Shown here: piece by piece, positions 20,915-30,332 of the stretch
How positions within the stretch are numbered: position 1 is the first letter of the stretch
Layout: every line of letters starts with the position of its first letter
DNA from: Pseudomonadota bacterium
GTDB taxonomy: Bacteria; Pseudomonadota; Alphaproteobacteria; Sphingomonadales; Sphingomonadaceae
Length of the DNA: 64,000 nt
Assembly (NCBI GenBank): GCA_023400405.1
Contig: JAEXFD010000007.1
Coordinates: forward strand, 62,001 to 126,000
Direction: 5' to 3'
Program-made: the position numbers and the translations under genes
Notes under the pieces: generated by a model
Told to the model about the DNA's origin: nothing
What the model saw: the letters and a program-made list of their open reading frames with translations, nothing else
The model's database searches: none

Positions 20915-22096
20915 TTACGTGACTAGGTATTCGCGCACCTGCCTCCGCCACGGTTGCCTAACTCCATACATCGCCGTCCGCCAAACCCATTCCAACGGAC
21001 CATAATAGTATCGGCGAAGCCACCACCTGCTGGCAAAAGCCTGGGCGGTGAAGATTGCGACGGACATTCCTATACCGGCGACGACATCTACCCGACCTAG
21101 TAGGCCGAACCCGTAACCATAGAACAGCAACGTAAGGATGAGGGACTGAGCTATATAGTTCGTGAATGCCATGCGACCGATTGGGGCGATCCACGCCACC
21201 AGCTGCGGAGACGATTTATCGAGGTACCAAAGCGCTAGCGAGGCGTAGCCAATCGCAAGCACGATCGGCGCGAATACGCCGATGACTTGCGCCAGATATA
21301 GGGGCAACTTCACTGGCGCAGATATCCCTAGGCCGGCCAGCCAACTAAGCAGGAGCCCGAGGAATAGCCCTGTCCAGCCCAGGTTCCTTAGCAGCTTCGT
21401 ATGTGCTTCGGCGTTGCGAATAAACCCGCTTTTCCAGGCCCATGCTCCAAACAGCACCAGCGCTACGGTCCGTGGAAAGATATATATGAGGAAGACTGCA
21501 ATGGATGACGTCTCCGTTATCCGAAAGCGCAGCACGTCAATCCAACTTCCATGGCCATAGACCTGACGCGCCTCGATGACGTGCCGCGCCATCCAAACGG
21601 GACTTGGGAAGGGCAGCGGTATCAATGGCGATGAGAACGCTAGATACAATGCCAGGGCGGCGGCTGATCCGGCGAGGGTGATTCGCGGCGGCGCAAGAAT
21701 GAGGGGCAACGCGATCAACCCGACAACGGCGTATTCGGTTAAGATATCCCCGTTCCAGATCAGCAGCAGGTGAACTAGGCCGAACGCGAGTAGCACTAAC
21801 AGACGACGCGTCAGCAAAGCGGGTACAGAGCCACGTTGCGCGAGCGTCTCGGCTTGGATCGCCAGTCCGACTCCAAACAGCATGGAAAAAATCGTGATAG
21901 CCTTGAACTCGATCAGAAGGCTGATCCCGATCTGGCCGAAATGATCGGCCGCGGTCGAACTGTGCGGCAAGAATTGTTCAAAGAACGTGACCCGAAACTC
22001 AGTGTCTAGATTGTTGATCAGAACACCGAGGAGCGCCAAGCCTCGCAAGGCGTCGATAGCTTCGATACGATTCGCAGCGCGTTTCACAACGGGCAA
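20915..22096 (-). CDS. DUF418-family integral membrane protein
   Basis: This 393-aa multi-pass inner-membrane protein related to YeiB-type DUF418 proteins has about nine hydrophobic helices. The opening EAIDALRGLALLGVLINN is the conserved N-terminal motif, and the family signature PIGRMAFTNYIAQS lies at about 305-318. The family is related to membrane acyltransferase-like folds, but its biochemical role is not established. The start is non-ATG (TTG at 22096, or GTG at 22087). Confidence 0.85.
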   Translation of the reverse strand: MPVVKRAANRIEAIDALRGLALLGVLINNLDTEFRVTFFEQFLPHSSTAADHFGQIGISLLIEFKAITIFSMLFGVGLAIQAETLAQRGSVPALLTRRLLVLLAFGLVHLLLIWNGDILTEYAVVGLIALPLILAPPRITLAGSAAALALYLAFSSPLIPLPFPSPVWMARHVIEARQVYGHGSWIDVLRFRITETSSIAVFLIYIFPRTVALVLFGAWAWKSGFIRNAEAHTKLLRNLGWTGLFLGLLLSWLAGLGISAPVKLPLYLAQVIGVFAPIVLAIGYASLALWYLDKSSPQLVAWIAPIGRMAFTNYIAQSLILTLLFYGYGFGLLGRVDVVAGIGMSVAIFTAQAFASRWWLRRYYYGPLEWVWRTAMYGVRQPWRRQVREYLVT

Positions 22097-22285
22097 ATAT
22101 CAGCGCACCGCCAGGCCAGCTAGAGTATGCGGTTCGGGTCAGACTGCAACGCCAAAAGTCGGCCACTTGAGCGGCGACCTCGTGTTCTTGAAAGCCGGCA
22201 TTCCGCCTTGGTTGGCCTTCGCAATCGCCTTGCCACGGTGCAATCGAAGGCCGTATCTGCGTCCGGCGGCCCGATCGCAGATCGG

Positions 22286-23188
22286 ATGGCGAAGGATCAA
22301 GAAGCAAAAAGGGCACCCGTGGGAAAGCTGATTTGGCTCGCCGTTCCGTTGGCGCTGATCGTGGCAGATGCCAACGCGATTGTTATTCGCCACACTCAGT
22401 CGGATGCCAAATACCGCGTTGATCCGCAATCCATTCCCGCATTGGCGGACCTGCCCGACGAGGGTCACGGCACTCTTATTGCTCCGCGTTGGGTCGTGAC
22501 CGCTGCCCATGCTGTAAGCATGATGCAGATGATGCCTGAAGAGCGGTTCGTCACGCTTAACGGTAAAAGGCGGGCAGTAAGCCGCATCATTGAATATCCG
22601 GACTACCCCACTGCCCGAGATGGATGGCAGAAGTTGTTCGGTGGGCTCAAAACGGCAGAGCCCGACACGTTTGCAGCGCAGTATGTCCAGGCAATGGCCG
22701 GCATGCACGACATTGCCCTGCTGGAGCTTGCCGAACCTGTAACCGACGTTAGACCGATGCCTGTCTATTGGGGCAATGCCAAGCCGGGGACATTAAGCAC
22801 GGTATATGGTGCCGGAGCGACGGGCACCGAGGTTACCGGGGCGCCCGACAATGCAAGCCACCGCACGCAATTGCGACGTGCGCAAAACCGCCTGACCCGG
22901 ACCGACGGGCAGTGGCTTCGCTTCGCTTTCGATTGTGGCCCTCACGCACCGCTTCTCAGTGGCGCAACGGCGGGTGGCGACAGCGGCGGTCCAGTCACGA
23001 TTGACGTCTCTGGACACAAATATCTCGCTGGAATCACCCACGGCCTCGATGCAACCCTTGCCGAAGAAAAGACAATCGTGCGGCAGATGCAGGGTGGCAC
23101 GTTTCACATGGGCCTGTGTGGGCAAACCTTCGCGGCCGCGCGGGTAGCCTTTTATAAGACCTGGATTGAGCGGACGATGGGGCAGTGA
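22286..23188 (+). CDS. Secreted trypsin-like serine protease
   Basis: This 300-aa S1-family peptidase has a basic N-terminus and a hydrophobic signal segment (LIWLAVPLALIVADANA, about 15-31). The catalytic triad is clear: His75 in VVTAAHAV, Asp142 in HDIALLELA and Ser233 in GGDSGGPV. It probably acts in the periplasm or outside the cell. The start at 22286 is the Met nearest the signal peptide. It lies just left of the internal tRNA fragment. Substrate unknown. Confidence 0.85.
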   Translation: MAKDQEAKRAPVGKLIWLAVPLALIVADANAIVIRHTQSDAKYRVDPQSIPALADLPDEGHGTLIAPRWVVTAAHAVSMMQMMPEERFVTLNGKRRAVSRIIEYPDYPTARDGWQKLFGGLKTAEPDTFAAQYVQAMAGMHDIALLELAEPVTDVRPMPVYWGNAKPGTLSTVYGAGATGTEVTGAPDNASHRTQLRRAQNRLTRTDGQWLRFAFDCGPHAPLLSGATAGGDSGGPVTIDVSGHKYLAGITHGLDATLAEEKTIVRQMQGGTFHMGLCGQTFAAARVAFYKTWIERTMGQ

Positions 23189-23310
23189 TTCATTTCGCCC
23201 GAAAATTCTATCCACATTAGAAAAGGGTCCCGGCGAGCGGCGTCTATGTGCCTCTAAGTGATTAAAAGCCGTCAGGCCGTTTCCAGCCCAATAGCCGCCC
23301 TTCCCCTCTC

Positions 23311-23365
23311 CTTTCACGGCTGAAACACGGGTTCGATTCCCGTAGGGGTCACCAACGATTTCAAT
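23311..23365 (+). other. Internal att-like copy of tRNA-Glu 3' half
   Basis: This 55-bp block matches the tRNA-Glu(CTC) 3' half plus its CGATTTCAAT tail at 50/55 positions. The anticodon-loop position reads CTTTCAC, which would give anticodon TTC, so it may derive from the other tRNA-Glu isoacceptor. No acceptor or D-arm is present, so it is not a working tRNA. It marks a junction between two accreted elements. Confidence 0.75.
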
Positions 23366-23504
23366 GGGTTAGCGACATCGGCGGCCCGCGTGTCAAATAT
23401 CCATCAAATATCTTTCTGCGGATACGCGTGGCCTCTCGCGGACGAAATTCGCGTCTCGCGAGGGCAAGGCCCCTCCCCCTCCGGTGTCGAATCGAAAGCG
23501 CCAA

Positions 23505-23738
23505 CTAATGACCGGGAATGGGCCGTTTGCTGCCCGTCCTCTCTTTAGGGGACCGGCGCGCATAGCTGCCGTTTTGCGCTAGCACGAGCGGAGCGAGCCG
23601 CAGTTCGCGCTCAAAGTCGGTCGCTCGGACTTTGGCGCCTGTCTCAGCCGAAAGCTGATCTGGCGTCATAAAGCGGTCCGGGACCGTCACCACGAATCGC
23701 CGAGGGACCGGCAGCGGCGGGAATCCCGTAACGGTCAA
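23505..23738 (-). CDS. Possible small hypothetical protein
   Basis: This open frame of 77 codons lies in the 630-bp gap between the internal att copy and the IclR gene. The product begins MTVTGFPPLPVPRRFVVTVP and contains TPDQLSAETGAKVRATDFE, which could be a short helix-turn-helix-like or DNA-binding fragment. No ribosome site is convincing. It may be a remnant. The rest of 23366-23993 shows nothing I can name. Confidence 0.3.
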   Translation of the reverse strand: MTVTGFPPLPVPRRFVVTVPDRFMTPDQLSAETGAKVRATDFERELRLAPLVLAQNGSYARRSPKERTGSKRPIPGH

Positions 23739-23993
23739 CTATGTGAACACAGGTGTCGATTCGCGTACCGAGCCTGAATCCCGCACGGGAGCGTCGGGGC
23801 AAGAAATTAGCCACATGAGTGGAAAGCGGGGATATTTATCATGCCTTCGTCGGCTTACCTGAGCAATTATAGTACGTTCATCCCGCGTCTCAATAAAATT
23901 GACAGCCGGAGGTTTTTGGCTGATGCTGTTCAACAGCGTGAACAATTCGTTCTCAATTATGAACGATTGGTCCCGTTCCGAGGCGGAGGTCAC

Positions 23994-24755
23994 TTGAGCG
24001 ACGAAATCAAATCCGCAGCGCGCGTGCTGGACATGCTGGAGTTGTTTTCAGCCCGTTGCGACGGGCTGACGCTGAGCGAGGTTGCCCGCGGCTTGGAACT
24101 GCCGAAAAGCAGTACCCTCGGGTTGCTGCGCACGTTGCACAAGCGCGGCTATCTGGTCCGCGACGACGACAATGATGCCTATCGCCTGAACGACCTGATC
24201 CGGCGTGACGGATTTGCGCGTCATGGCCGCATCCTGCGCGTGGCGCCGCCTGTGATGACCACATTGGCCGGGGATGCCGGCGAGACGGTGCTGCTGGGCA
24301 TGCCCGATACCGCCGGGATGGTCCGCCTGCTCGCCAAGGAAGCATCACCTTCCGACATTCGCTACGACATCGAGCTGCCGCGCAAGGTTCCGGCCTATTG
24401 CACCGCGCTGGGCCGGGTGCTGCTGTCGCGGCTGGATTCCGCGGCACTGGACTCGGCGCTCGATGCAGTCCCGCGCGCGGCGCTTACCAAGGCCACGCGG
24501 ATAGATCGCGCCGCCGTGGAAGACGCCGTGCAGGCCGCCCGCGACACCGGCTTCGCGGTGGTCAAGGACGAGTTCACCATTGGCGGCACCGGCGTGGCCG
24601 CCGTCATCCCGCTCGGTCCCGGACAGCCCCTCGTGGCGCTGGAGCTTGCCTGCATCTCCCAGCGCTATCAGCAGGATCCGCCGCGCTTCCAGGCGCATCT
24701 CGCCGGTGCCGTGTCTCGCATCGCCGAGGCGATGGCCGGCCAGGGCAACATGTAG
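23994..24755 (+). CDS. IclR-family transcriptional regulator
   Basis: This 253-aa regulator has an N-terminal winged helix-turn-helix (about 5-65, containing LTLSEVARGLELPKSSTLG) and a C-terminal effector-binding GAF-like domain (ending near ELACISQRY). The start is TTG at 23994, placed 5 nt after GGAGG; an upstream in-frame ATG at 23841 would add 51 atypical residues. Its position directly before the amidohydrolase-transporter-peptidase genes suggests it controls that catabolic operon in response to a pathway metabolite. Confidence 0.88.
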   Translation: MSDEIKSAARVLDMLELFSARCDGLTLSEVARGLELPKSSTLGLLRTLHKRGYLVRDDDNDAYRLNDLIRRDGFARHGRILRVAPPVMTTLAGDAGETVLLGMPDTAGMVRLLAKEASPSDIRYDIELPRKVPAYCTALGRVLLSRLDSAALDSALDAVPRAALTKATRIDRAAVEDAVQAARDTGFAVVKDEFTIGGTGVAAVIPLGPGQPLVALELACISQRYQQDPPRFQAHLAGAVSRIAEAMAGQGNM

Positions 24756-24758
24756 CGG

Positions 24759-26201
24759 ATGACGAAGACCATGACGCTTCCCAACATCCTGACGCAGTTT
24801 GTCCGCCCTCTGACGCTTGCCGGCGCGGCACTCTGCGCGATTTCGCCGGTGTCCGCCCAGACCAGCGCTCCGGTCCCGCGTTCCGATCGCCACGACTGGA
24901 TCGCGCCGGGCACCAACACCGATCACACCCCGCGCATGATCCCCGAACGGCCCGAGGCGGCCGCCGGGCCGGTCACCGTGCTGCGCGGCGGACTGATCTT
25001 CGACACGCAAACCCTTCGGGTCGCACCAGGAAGCGTGTTGATGCAGGGTCGGCGGGTCATTGCCGTGCTGTCGCCCGACAGCCGGGAATGGCCCGCCGAC
25101 GCTGAGGTAATCGACGTGACCGGCAAGTTCGTGATGCCGGGCCTGATCGACATGCACGTGCACCTGACCTACCCGGACAACGACACGCCCTATGACGTGC
25201 AGGCCGAGGCGGCGGACGGCGTGCTGCGCGGCGAGCGCAACCTGCGCTGGTTTCTCGAGGCGGGCTTCACCTCGGTTCGCGACCTGAACGGGGTAGGCGA
25301 CGCGCCGTATCGCCTGGCCGACTGGGCGGCGCAGGACGCCATTCCCGCGCCACGCGTCTTCACCGCGGGGCATATCATCACCGGCACCGGCGGCCATGCC
25401 ACCGAACGCCCGGTGCGCCCGTCGCACGGGCCGGACTATGCCTGGGAACGCGATGGCGCTGATGCCTGGCGGGCCGCCGTGCGCGAGACGTTCAAGAAGG
25501 GCGCGAGCGTCATCAAGGTCGCCAGCCACTTCGCGCCGGACGAGATCCGGGCGGCAGTGGACGAGGCCCACCGCCTCGGTCTCAGGGTCACGTGCGACTG
25601 CGAGACGATCTACACCCAGATGGCGGTCGAGGCGGGGATCGACATGATCGAGCACCCGCTGCCGCGCACCGACGCGACGATCGCCGAGATGGCGCAGCAT
25701 CATACCGCCTCGGTGCCGACCTTACAGGTCTACCAGAACGTGCTCGACCGTGCGGGCGGATTCTGGGACTCCACGTCGCGGCGCTTCACGATGACCTCGG
25801 ACGCCAATTTCGAACTGTTCCGCAAGATGAAGAAGGCGGGGATCGTGATGGGCGTCGGCACCGACACGATCGGCGATGCCAATAAGATGACGCCCAACAT
25901 CTACCTCGCCGAGCTCAAATGGTTCGTGAAGGGCGGCTACACGATTCCCCAGGCGCTGCAGGCCGCGACCCTGACCAATGCGAAGCTGCTGGCGATGGAC
26001 GACCTGATCGGCACGATCCAGCCCGGCAAGCTGGCTGATGTGATCGTGGTCGACGGTCGCCCGGACCAGGACATCGACGCGCTGCGCAAGGTGGTGATGG
26101 TGTTCAAGGACGGGCGGATGATGGTGAAGGACGGCGCGGTCGTGATCCCGCCGCATGTGCCGGCACCGCTCCCCAAGCCTTCGCCCGCTGAAAATCCCTG
26201 A
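24759..26201 (+). CDS. Secreted metal-dependent amidohydrolase
   Basis: This 480-aa protein of the amidohydrolase superfamily (prolidase/imidazolonepropionase-like group) has a signal peptide ending PVSAQT. Metal-site elements are His133 and His135 in MHVHL, Lys253 in VIKVAS (candidate carboxylated bridge), a His in DMIEHPL, and an Asp in VGTDTIGD. Strand 5, which normally gives a His, reads CDCE at 279-282. It probably cleaves an amide or peptide bond in the periplasm. It begins 3 nt after the IclR stop and is followed by the transporter. Confidence 0.88.
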   Translation: MTKTMTLPNILTQFVRPLTLAGAALCAISPVSAQTSAPVPRSDRHDWIAPGTNTDHTPRMIPERPEAAAGPVTVLRGGLIFDTQTLRVAPGSVLMQGRRVIAVLSPDSREWPADAEVIDVTGKFVMPGLIDMHVHLTYPDNDTPYDVQAEAADGVLRGERNLRWFLEAGFTSVRDLNGVGDAPYRLADWAAQDAIPAPRVFTAGHIITGTGGHATERPVRPSHGPDYAWERDGADAWRAAVRETFKKGASVIKVASHFAPDEIRAAVDEAHRLGLRVTCDCETIYTQMAVEAGIDMIEHPLPRTDATIAEMAQHHTASVPTLQVYQNVLDRAGGFWDSTSRRFTMTSDANFELFRKMKKAGIVMGVGTDTIGDANKMTPNIYLAELKWFVKGGYTIPQALQAATLTNAKLLAMDDLIGTIQPGKLADVIVVDGRPDQDIDALRKVVMVFKDGRMMVKDGAVVIPPHVPAPLPKPSPAENP

Positions 26202-26219
26202 GAAGCGAGGAGGATTGCC

Positions 26220-27536
26220 ATGACGACGACGGCGCTTCCCGCCGAGGGGCCTCCTGCGGCTTCCGCACCCGGCCGCAAGGACATTGCCCGGGCGCTTGCC
26301 TCGGCGATGATCGGCAACTGGTTCGAACTGTTCGACTTCATCATCTACGGCTATTTCGCCGCGCAGATCGGCATTGCGATGTTCCCGGAATCCGATCCGG
26401 TGACGACGATCCTGTCGAGCTTCGCCACCTACGGCGTCGGCTTCGTCATGCGGCCGGTCGGATCGATGGTGCTCGGCTCGATGGGCGACCGTTTCGGGCG
26501 CAAGTCCGCATTGGTGCTGACCATGATGCTGATGGCGGGCGCGACCTGTGCGACGGGTCTGATCCCGACCTATCAGTCGATCGGTCTTGCGGCACCGTGC
26601 GCGCTGGTCGTGTGCCGCCTGGTGCAGGGTTTTGCCGCCGGCGGCGAATGGGGCGGTGCGACGACCTTCCTCGTCGAATATGCGCCTGCCGGAAGGCGCG
26701 GGCTGTTCGGAGCGTTGCAGCAGCTGAGCACCAGCCTTGCGGTGGTCTCCGCCGTGCTGGTGGCACTGCTGCTCAATACCTTGCTTTCGCCGGAGGACCT
26801 GCAAGCCTGGGGCTGGCGCGTGCCGTTCGTGCTCGGCATCCTGATCGCGCCGCTCGGCTTCTATCTGCGCGCCAAAGTCCCGGAAACGCCGCACTTCAAG
26901 GCCGAACGCGAGCTGCCCGAACACCCGCTGCGCGAGGCGCTGACGATCCACCGCCGCACCGTCCTGACGATCGCCGGGATGGTCGTGATCTGGACCGTGG
27001 CGGGCTACACCTATGGCACCTTCCTCGTCAGCTTCGCCAGCCAGGTGCTCGAAGTCCCTTCGCGCTACGCGCTGCTCGGCACGCTGACCGGTGCGCTGTG
27101 CAACGTCGCGGTGATCCCGCTGGCGGGCTGGGCCTCCGACAAGGTCGGCCGCAAGCCCTTCCTGCTCGCCAGCGCCGCCGGCTTCGCGCTCGTCTCGATC
27201 CCGCTGTTCAGCTTCATGGCGGAGGCGCGCAGCGGCATTTCGGTCGTGACCGCGACCGCGGTGGCAGGCGCGTTCTCCGGCTTGTTCAGCGGCACGGCGC
27301 CGACCTACCTGTGCGAACTGCTGCCGACGCGCGTGCGCTACACTGCGCTGTCGGTGGGCTATAACGGCGCAGTCATGCTGTTCGGCGGCTTTGCGCCCTT
27401 CATCGCGACGCTGCTGGTGCGAGTCACCGGCGCCGAGATCGCGCCGGCCTTCTACGTCACCGGCTCGGCGGTGCTGTCCTTCCTCGTGATCGCCAGCGTG
27501 CACGCGCCCGATCCTGCAAAGGCCATCGATCGATGA
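26220..27536 (+). CDS. MHS-family MFS transporter
   Basis: This 438-aa transporter has 12 predicted helices and belongs to the metabolite:H+ symporter branch of the major facilitator superfamily (relatives carry proline/betaine, shikimate, citrate or ketoglutarate). Typical motifs are GNWFELFDFIIYGYF near the N-terminus, GDRFGRKSAL in loop 2-3 and RLVQGFAAGGEWGGA in helix 4. A strong AGGAGG site precedes the ATG. It probably imports the product of the exported hydrolases. Its stop overlaps the next start (ATGA). Confidence 0.92.
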   Translation: MTTTALPAEGPPAASAPGRKDIARALASAMIGNWFELFDFIIYGYFAAQIGIAMFPESDPVTTILSSFATYGVGFVMRPVGSMVLGSMGDRFGRKSALVLTMMLMAGATCATGLIPTYQSIGLAAPCALVVCRLVQGFAAGGEWGGATTFLVEYAPAGRRGLFGALQQLSTSLAVVSAVLVALLLNTLLSPEDLQAWGWRVPFVLGILIAPLGFYLRAKVPETPHFKAERELPEHPLREALTIHRRTVLTIAGMVVIWTVAGYTYGTFLVSFASQVLEVPSRYALLGTLTGALCNVAVIPLAGWASDKVGRKPFLLASAAGFALVSIPLFSFMAEARSGISVVTATAVAGAFSGLFSGTAPTYLCELLPTRVRYTALSVGYNGAVMLFGGFAPFIATLLVRVTGAEIAPAFYVTGSAVLSFLVIASVHAPDPAKAIDR

Positions 27537-30331
27537 GACCGACCCGCGCTTTCCTCCTCGCCGCGACCTGCCTGATGCTCGCAGCGCCTGCACTGGCGCA
27601 GGAGACGCGCGTGCCAACGCCCGAGCAGGTGCTGGGCCACCGCATGGGGGAGAACCGCTACGTTCCCTCCTATGACGACATGATGGCCTATTGGAAGGCC
27701 GTGGCTGCCGCCAGCGACCGGGTGAAGCTGGTCGATATCGGCCCGAGCACCGAGGGACGGCGGCAAGTGATGGCGGTGGTCTCCTCGCCGGAGAACCTCG
27801 CCAGGCTCGACGAGTATCGCGAGACCAGCCGTGCGCTCGGCGCTGCGGAAGGCATCGACGCGGCGAAGGCCCGCGTCATGGCCGCGACGGGCAAGTCCAT
27901 CGTCTGGATCGACGGCGGCCTTCACGCCAGCGAAGTCGAGGCGCAGACAGCGCTGATCGCGCAGGTCCACGATCTTGTCGCGTCAGACGATCCCGAAGCG
28001 CGCAAGATCCGCGACAACGTCGTCACCCTGTTCGTGCCGGATAACCCGGACGGCCAGCAATTCGTGGCCGACTGGTACATGCGCTTCAAGGATCCGATGA
28101 AGCGCGAAGCCGACCTGAAATCGCTCCCGCGGCTCTATCACCCCTATGTCGGGCACGACAACAATCGCGACTTCTTCCTCGCGACCCAGGTCGAGACGCA
28201 GAACATGGTGCGCGTGCTCTACCGCGACTGGCGCCCGCAGATCGTGATGAACCAGCACCAGACCGGGCCCGCGGGCACGGTGCTGTTCCTCCCGCCGTTC
28301 CGTGATCCGTTCAATTACCATTACGAGCCGCTGGTGATCTCCAGCCTCGACGAAGTGGGTGCGACGCTGCAAAGCCGCCTGCTGTCGGAGAACAAGGGCG
28401 GCGCCACCAGCCGCGACGGCGCGCATTACGACACCTGGTACAACGGCAACCTGCGCACCTCGACCTATTTCCACAATGCGGTCGGCATCCTCGTGGAGAT
28501 CATCGGCAGCCCGGTGCCCGAGACGATCCCGTTCGTGCCCGAGCGGCAGGTGCCGGGCAACGATCAGCCACTTCCCGTGAAGCCGGGGCCATGGTCGATG
28601 GCGCAATCGGTGTCGTACAGCCTTTCGCTGGCGCGTGGGCTGCTGACCTATGCGGCGAACAACCGCGAGAAGTTGCTGTTCGATCGCTGGCAGATGGGCG
28701 TCAACGCCATCGCCAAGGGCTCGGCCGACAGCTGGACGATTTCGAAGGATCGGATCGAGGCAGCGCACGCGGCGCTCGCCGCGCGTGGCGGCAAGCCGAA
28801 GCCGGTGCGCACGCGCGGCTGGAGCGAGATCGATGCAGATCTCTACGACTCCGTCCTGCACGATCCGGCGCAGCGCGATGCGCGCGCCTATATCGTGCCG
28901 GTCGCCCAGCATGATTTCCCCACGGTGGCGAAGTTTCTCACTTCGCTGTCGCGGCTCGGTGTCGAAATGAGCCGCGCCGAGGCGCCGTTCACGGCGGGCG
29001 GGAAGACCTGGCCCGCAGGCACCTATATCGTGCCGGCCGCGCAGGCCTATCGCGCGCACGTGCTCGATATGTTCGAGCCGCAGCATTATCCGAACAATTT
29101 CGCTTATCCGGGCGGCCCGCCGATCCCGCCGGCCGATGCTTCGGGTTATACCCCGGCGTTCCAGGCGGCGGTCGAGTTCACCCGTGTACTCGATCCCTTC
29201 ACCGTCCGGACCCGTCCGGTCCGTGGAGAGATCGTTCCCGACGCGCAGCCGGTGGTCGATGCGGGTGCGGAAGGGGCAACGGGCGGCTGGCTGGTCAGTC
29301 ACGACCAGAACGATGCCTTCCGCCTCGTCAACCGCCTGCAGGCCGCCGGCATCGCCGTCAGCGCCTACAAAGCGCCGCTTGCGGTCGCCGGTCGTCCGGC
29401 GGCACCAGGCGCCTGGTTCGTGCCGGCCTCGGTCAAGGCGCGCAGCATCGTCGAGGACGGCGCGAAGTCCATGGGGCTCACCGTGCAGGCCGTCGCCGCC
29501 GCGCCGCAGGGCGCGCGCCTGGAATTGAAGAAGCCGCGCGTCGCCATCGTCGATCTTTACGGCGGGCTGCACCCCACTGGCTGGCTGCGCTGGATCCTCG
29601 ACGGGCAGGAACTGCCTTATTCGATCGTCTATCCACAGGAACTGGACAAGGGCGGCCTCGCGAAGAAGTTCGACATCGTCGTGGTGCCTGACGCGGCGAT
29701 CCCGAATGCGCGCTCCGGCGTGGACGGCGGCATGTTCCGCGGCCGCTTCGACAGCCGCCAGCCGGATCCCAAAGACATGCCGGCGAAGTATCGCGCATCG
29801 CTGGGCGACATCAGCGCGGAAAAGACGATCCCGGCGCTCAAGGCCTTTGCAGACCAGGGCGGGACTCTGCTCGCGATGGGTTCGTCGTCCTCGGGCCTGG
29901 CTGCCCTCCTGAAACTCCCGGTCACCGATCCCCTTCAAGGCGAGAAGGACGGGAAGCTCGAGCCCCTGCCCAGCACTCGGTTCTATGTGCCGGGCGCCCT
30001 TTTGACTGCGGATTCAAACACCAGCGACCCGATCGCCTGGGGCCTGAATCCCAAGGTCGATCTTTTCTACGATTCCAGCCCGGTCTTCCGGCCGAACGGG
30101 CCCGGAGTGGCCGTCGCGGTGTCCTTTGGTAAGGGCAAGCTGCTCCACAGCGGCTGGGCCTGGCATGCGGAATATCTGAAGGACACCGCGGCCGTGCTGA
30201 CCGTGCCGCAGGGCAAGGGCAAGGTCGTACTCGTCGGCCCCGAGATCGCCTTGCGTGCCCAGACGCAGGGTGCGTTCAAGATTCTGTTCAACGCCATCGC
30301 GCTCTCCGCCGCGCGCCTCGAGGGAAAGTGA
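27533..30331 (+). CDS. Secreted M14-family zinc carboxypeptidase, large
   Basis: This 932-aa protein has a signal peptide ending APALAQ. The M14 domain occupies about 40-360 with HxxE zinc ligands in GGLHASEVEA and NNRDFF plus NQHQT nearby as substrate/zinc-site segments. A long C-terminal part (about 450-930) contains a flavodoxin/ThuA-like glutamine-amidotransferase fold stretch (VAIVDLYGGLHPTGW and LLAMGSSSSGLAAL). It overlaps the transporter gene by 4 nt. It likely trims peptides or amide conjugates in the periplasm. Confidence 0.88.
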   Translation: MRPTRAFLLAATCLMLAAPALAQETRVPTPEQVLGHRMGENRYVPSYDDMMAYWKAVAAASDRVKLVDIGPSTEGRRQVMAVVSSPENLARLDEYRETSRALGAAEGIDAAKARVMAATGKSIVWIDGGLHASEVEAQTALIAQVHDLVASDDPEARKIRDNVVTLFVPDNPDGQQFVADWYMRFKDPMKREADLKSLPRLYHPYVGHDNNRDFFLATQVETQNMVRVLYRDWRPQIVMNQHQTGPAGTVLFLPPFRDPFNYHYEPLVISSLDEVGATLQSRLLSENKGGATSRDGAHYDTWYNGNLRTSTYFHNAVGILVEIIGSPVPETIPFVPERQVPGNDQPLPVKPGPWSMAQSVSYSLSLARGLLTYAANNREKLLFDRWQMGVNAIAKGSADSWTISKDRIEAAHAALAARGGKPKPVRTRGWSEIDADLYDSVLHDPAQRDARAYIVPVAQHDFPTVAKFLTSLSRLGVEMSRAEAPFTAGGKTWPAGTYIVPAAQAYRAHVLDMFEPQHYPNNFAYPGGPPIPPADASGYTPAFQAAVEFTRVLDPFTVRTRPVRGEIVPDAQPVVDAGAEGATGGWLVSHDQNDAFRLVNRLQAAGIAVSAYKAPLAVAGRPAAPGAWFVPASVKARSIVEDGAKSMGLTVQAVAAAPQGARLELKKPRVAIVDLYGGLHPTGWLRWILDGQELPYSIVYPQELDKGGLAKKFDIVVVPDAAIPNARSGVDGGMFRGRFDSRQPDPKDMPAKYRASLGDISAEKTIPALKAFADQGGTLLAMGSSSSGLAALLKLPVTDPLQGEKDGKLEPLPSTRFYVPGALLTADSNTSDPIAWGLNPKVDLFYDSSPVFRPNGPGVAVAVSFGKGKLLHSGWAWHAEYLKDTAAVLTVPQGKGKVVLVGPEIALRAQTQGAFKILFNAIALSAARLEGK

Positions 30332-30332
30332 G

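Noticed and set aside
27983..29938. 651-codon minus-strand frame
   Set aside because: Antisense to the M14 peptidase; no recognisable motifs.
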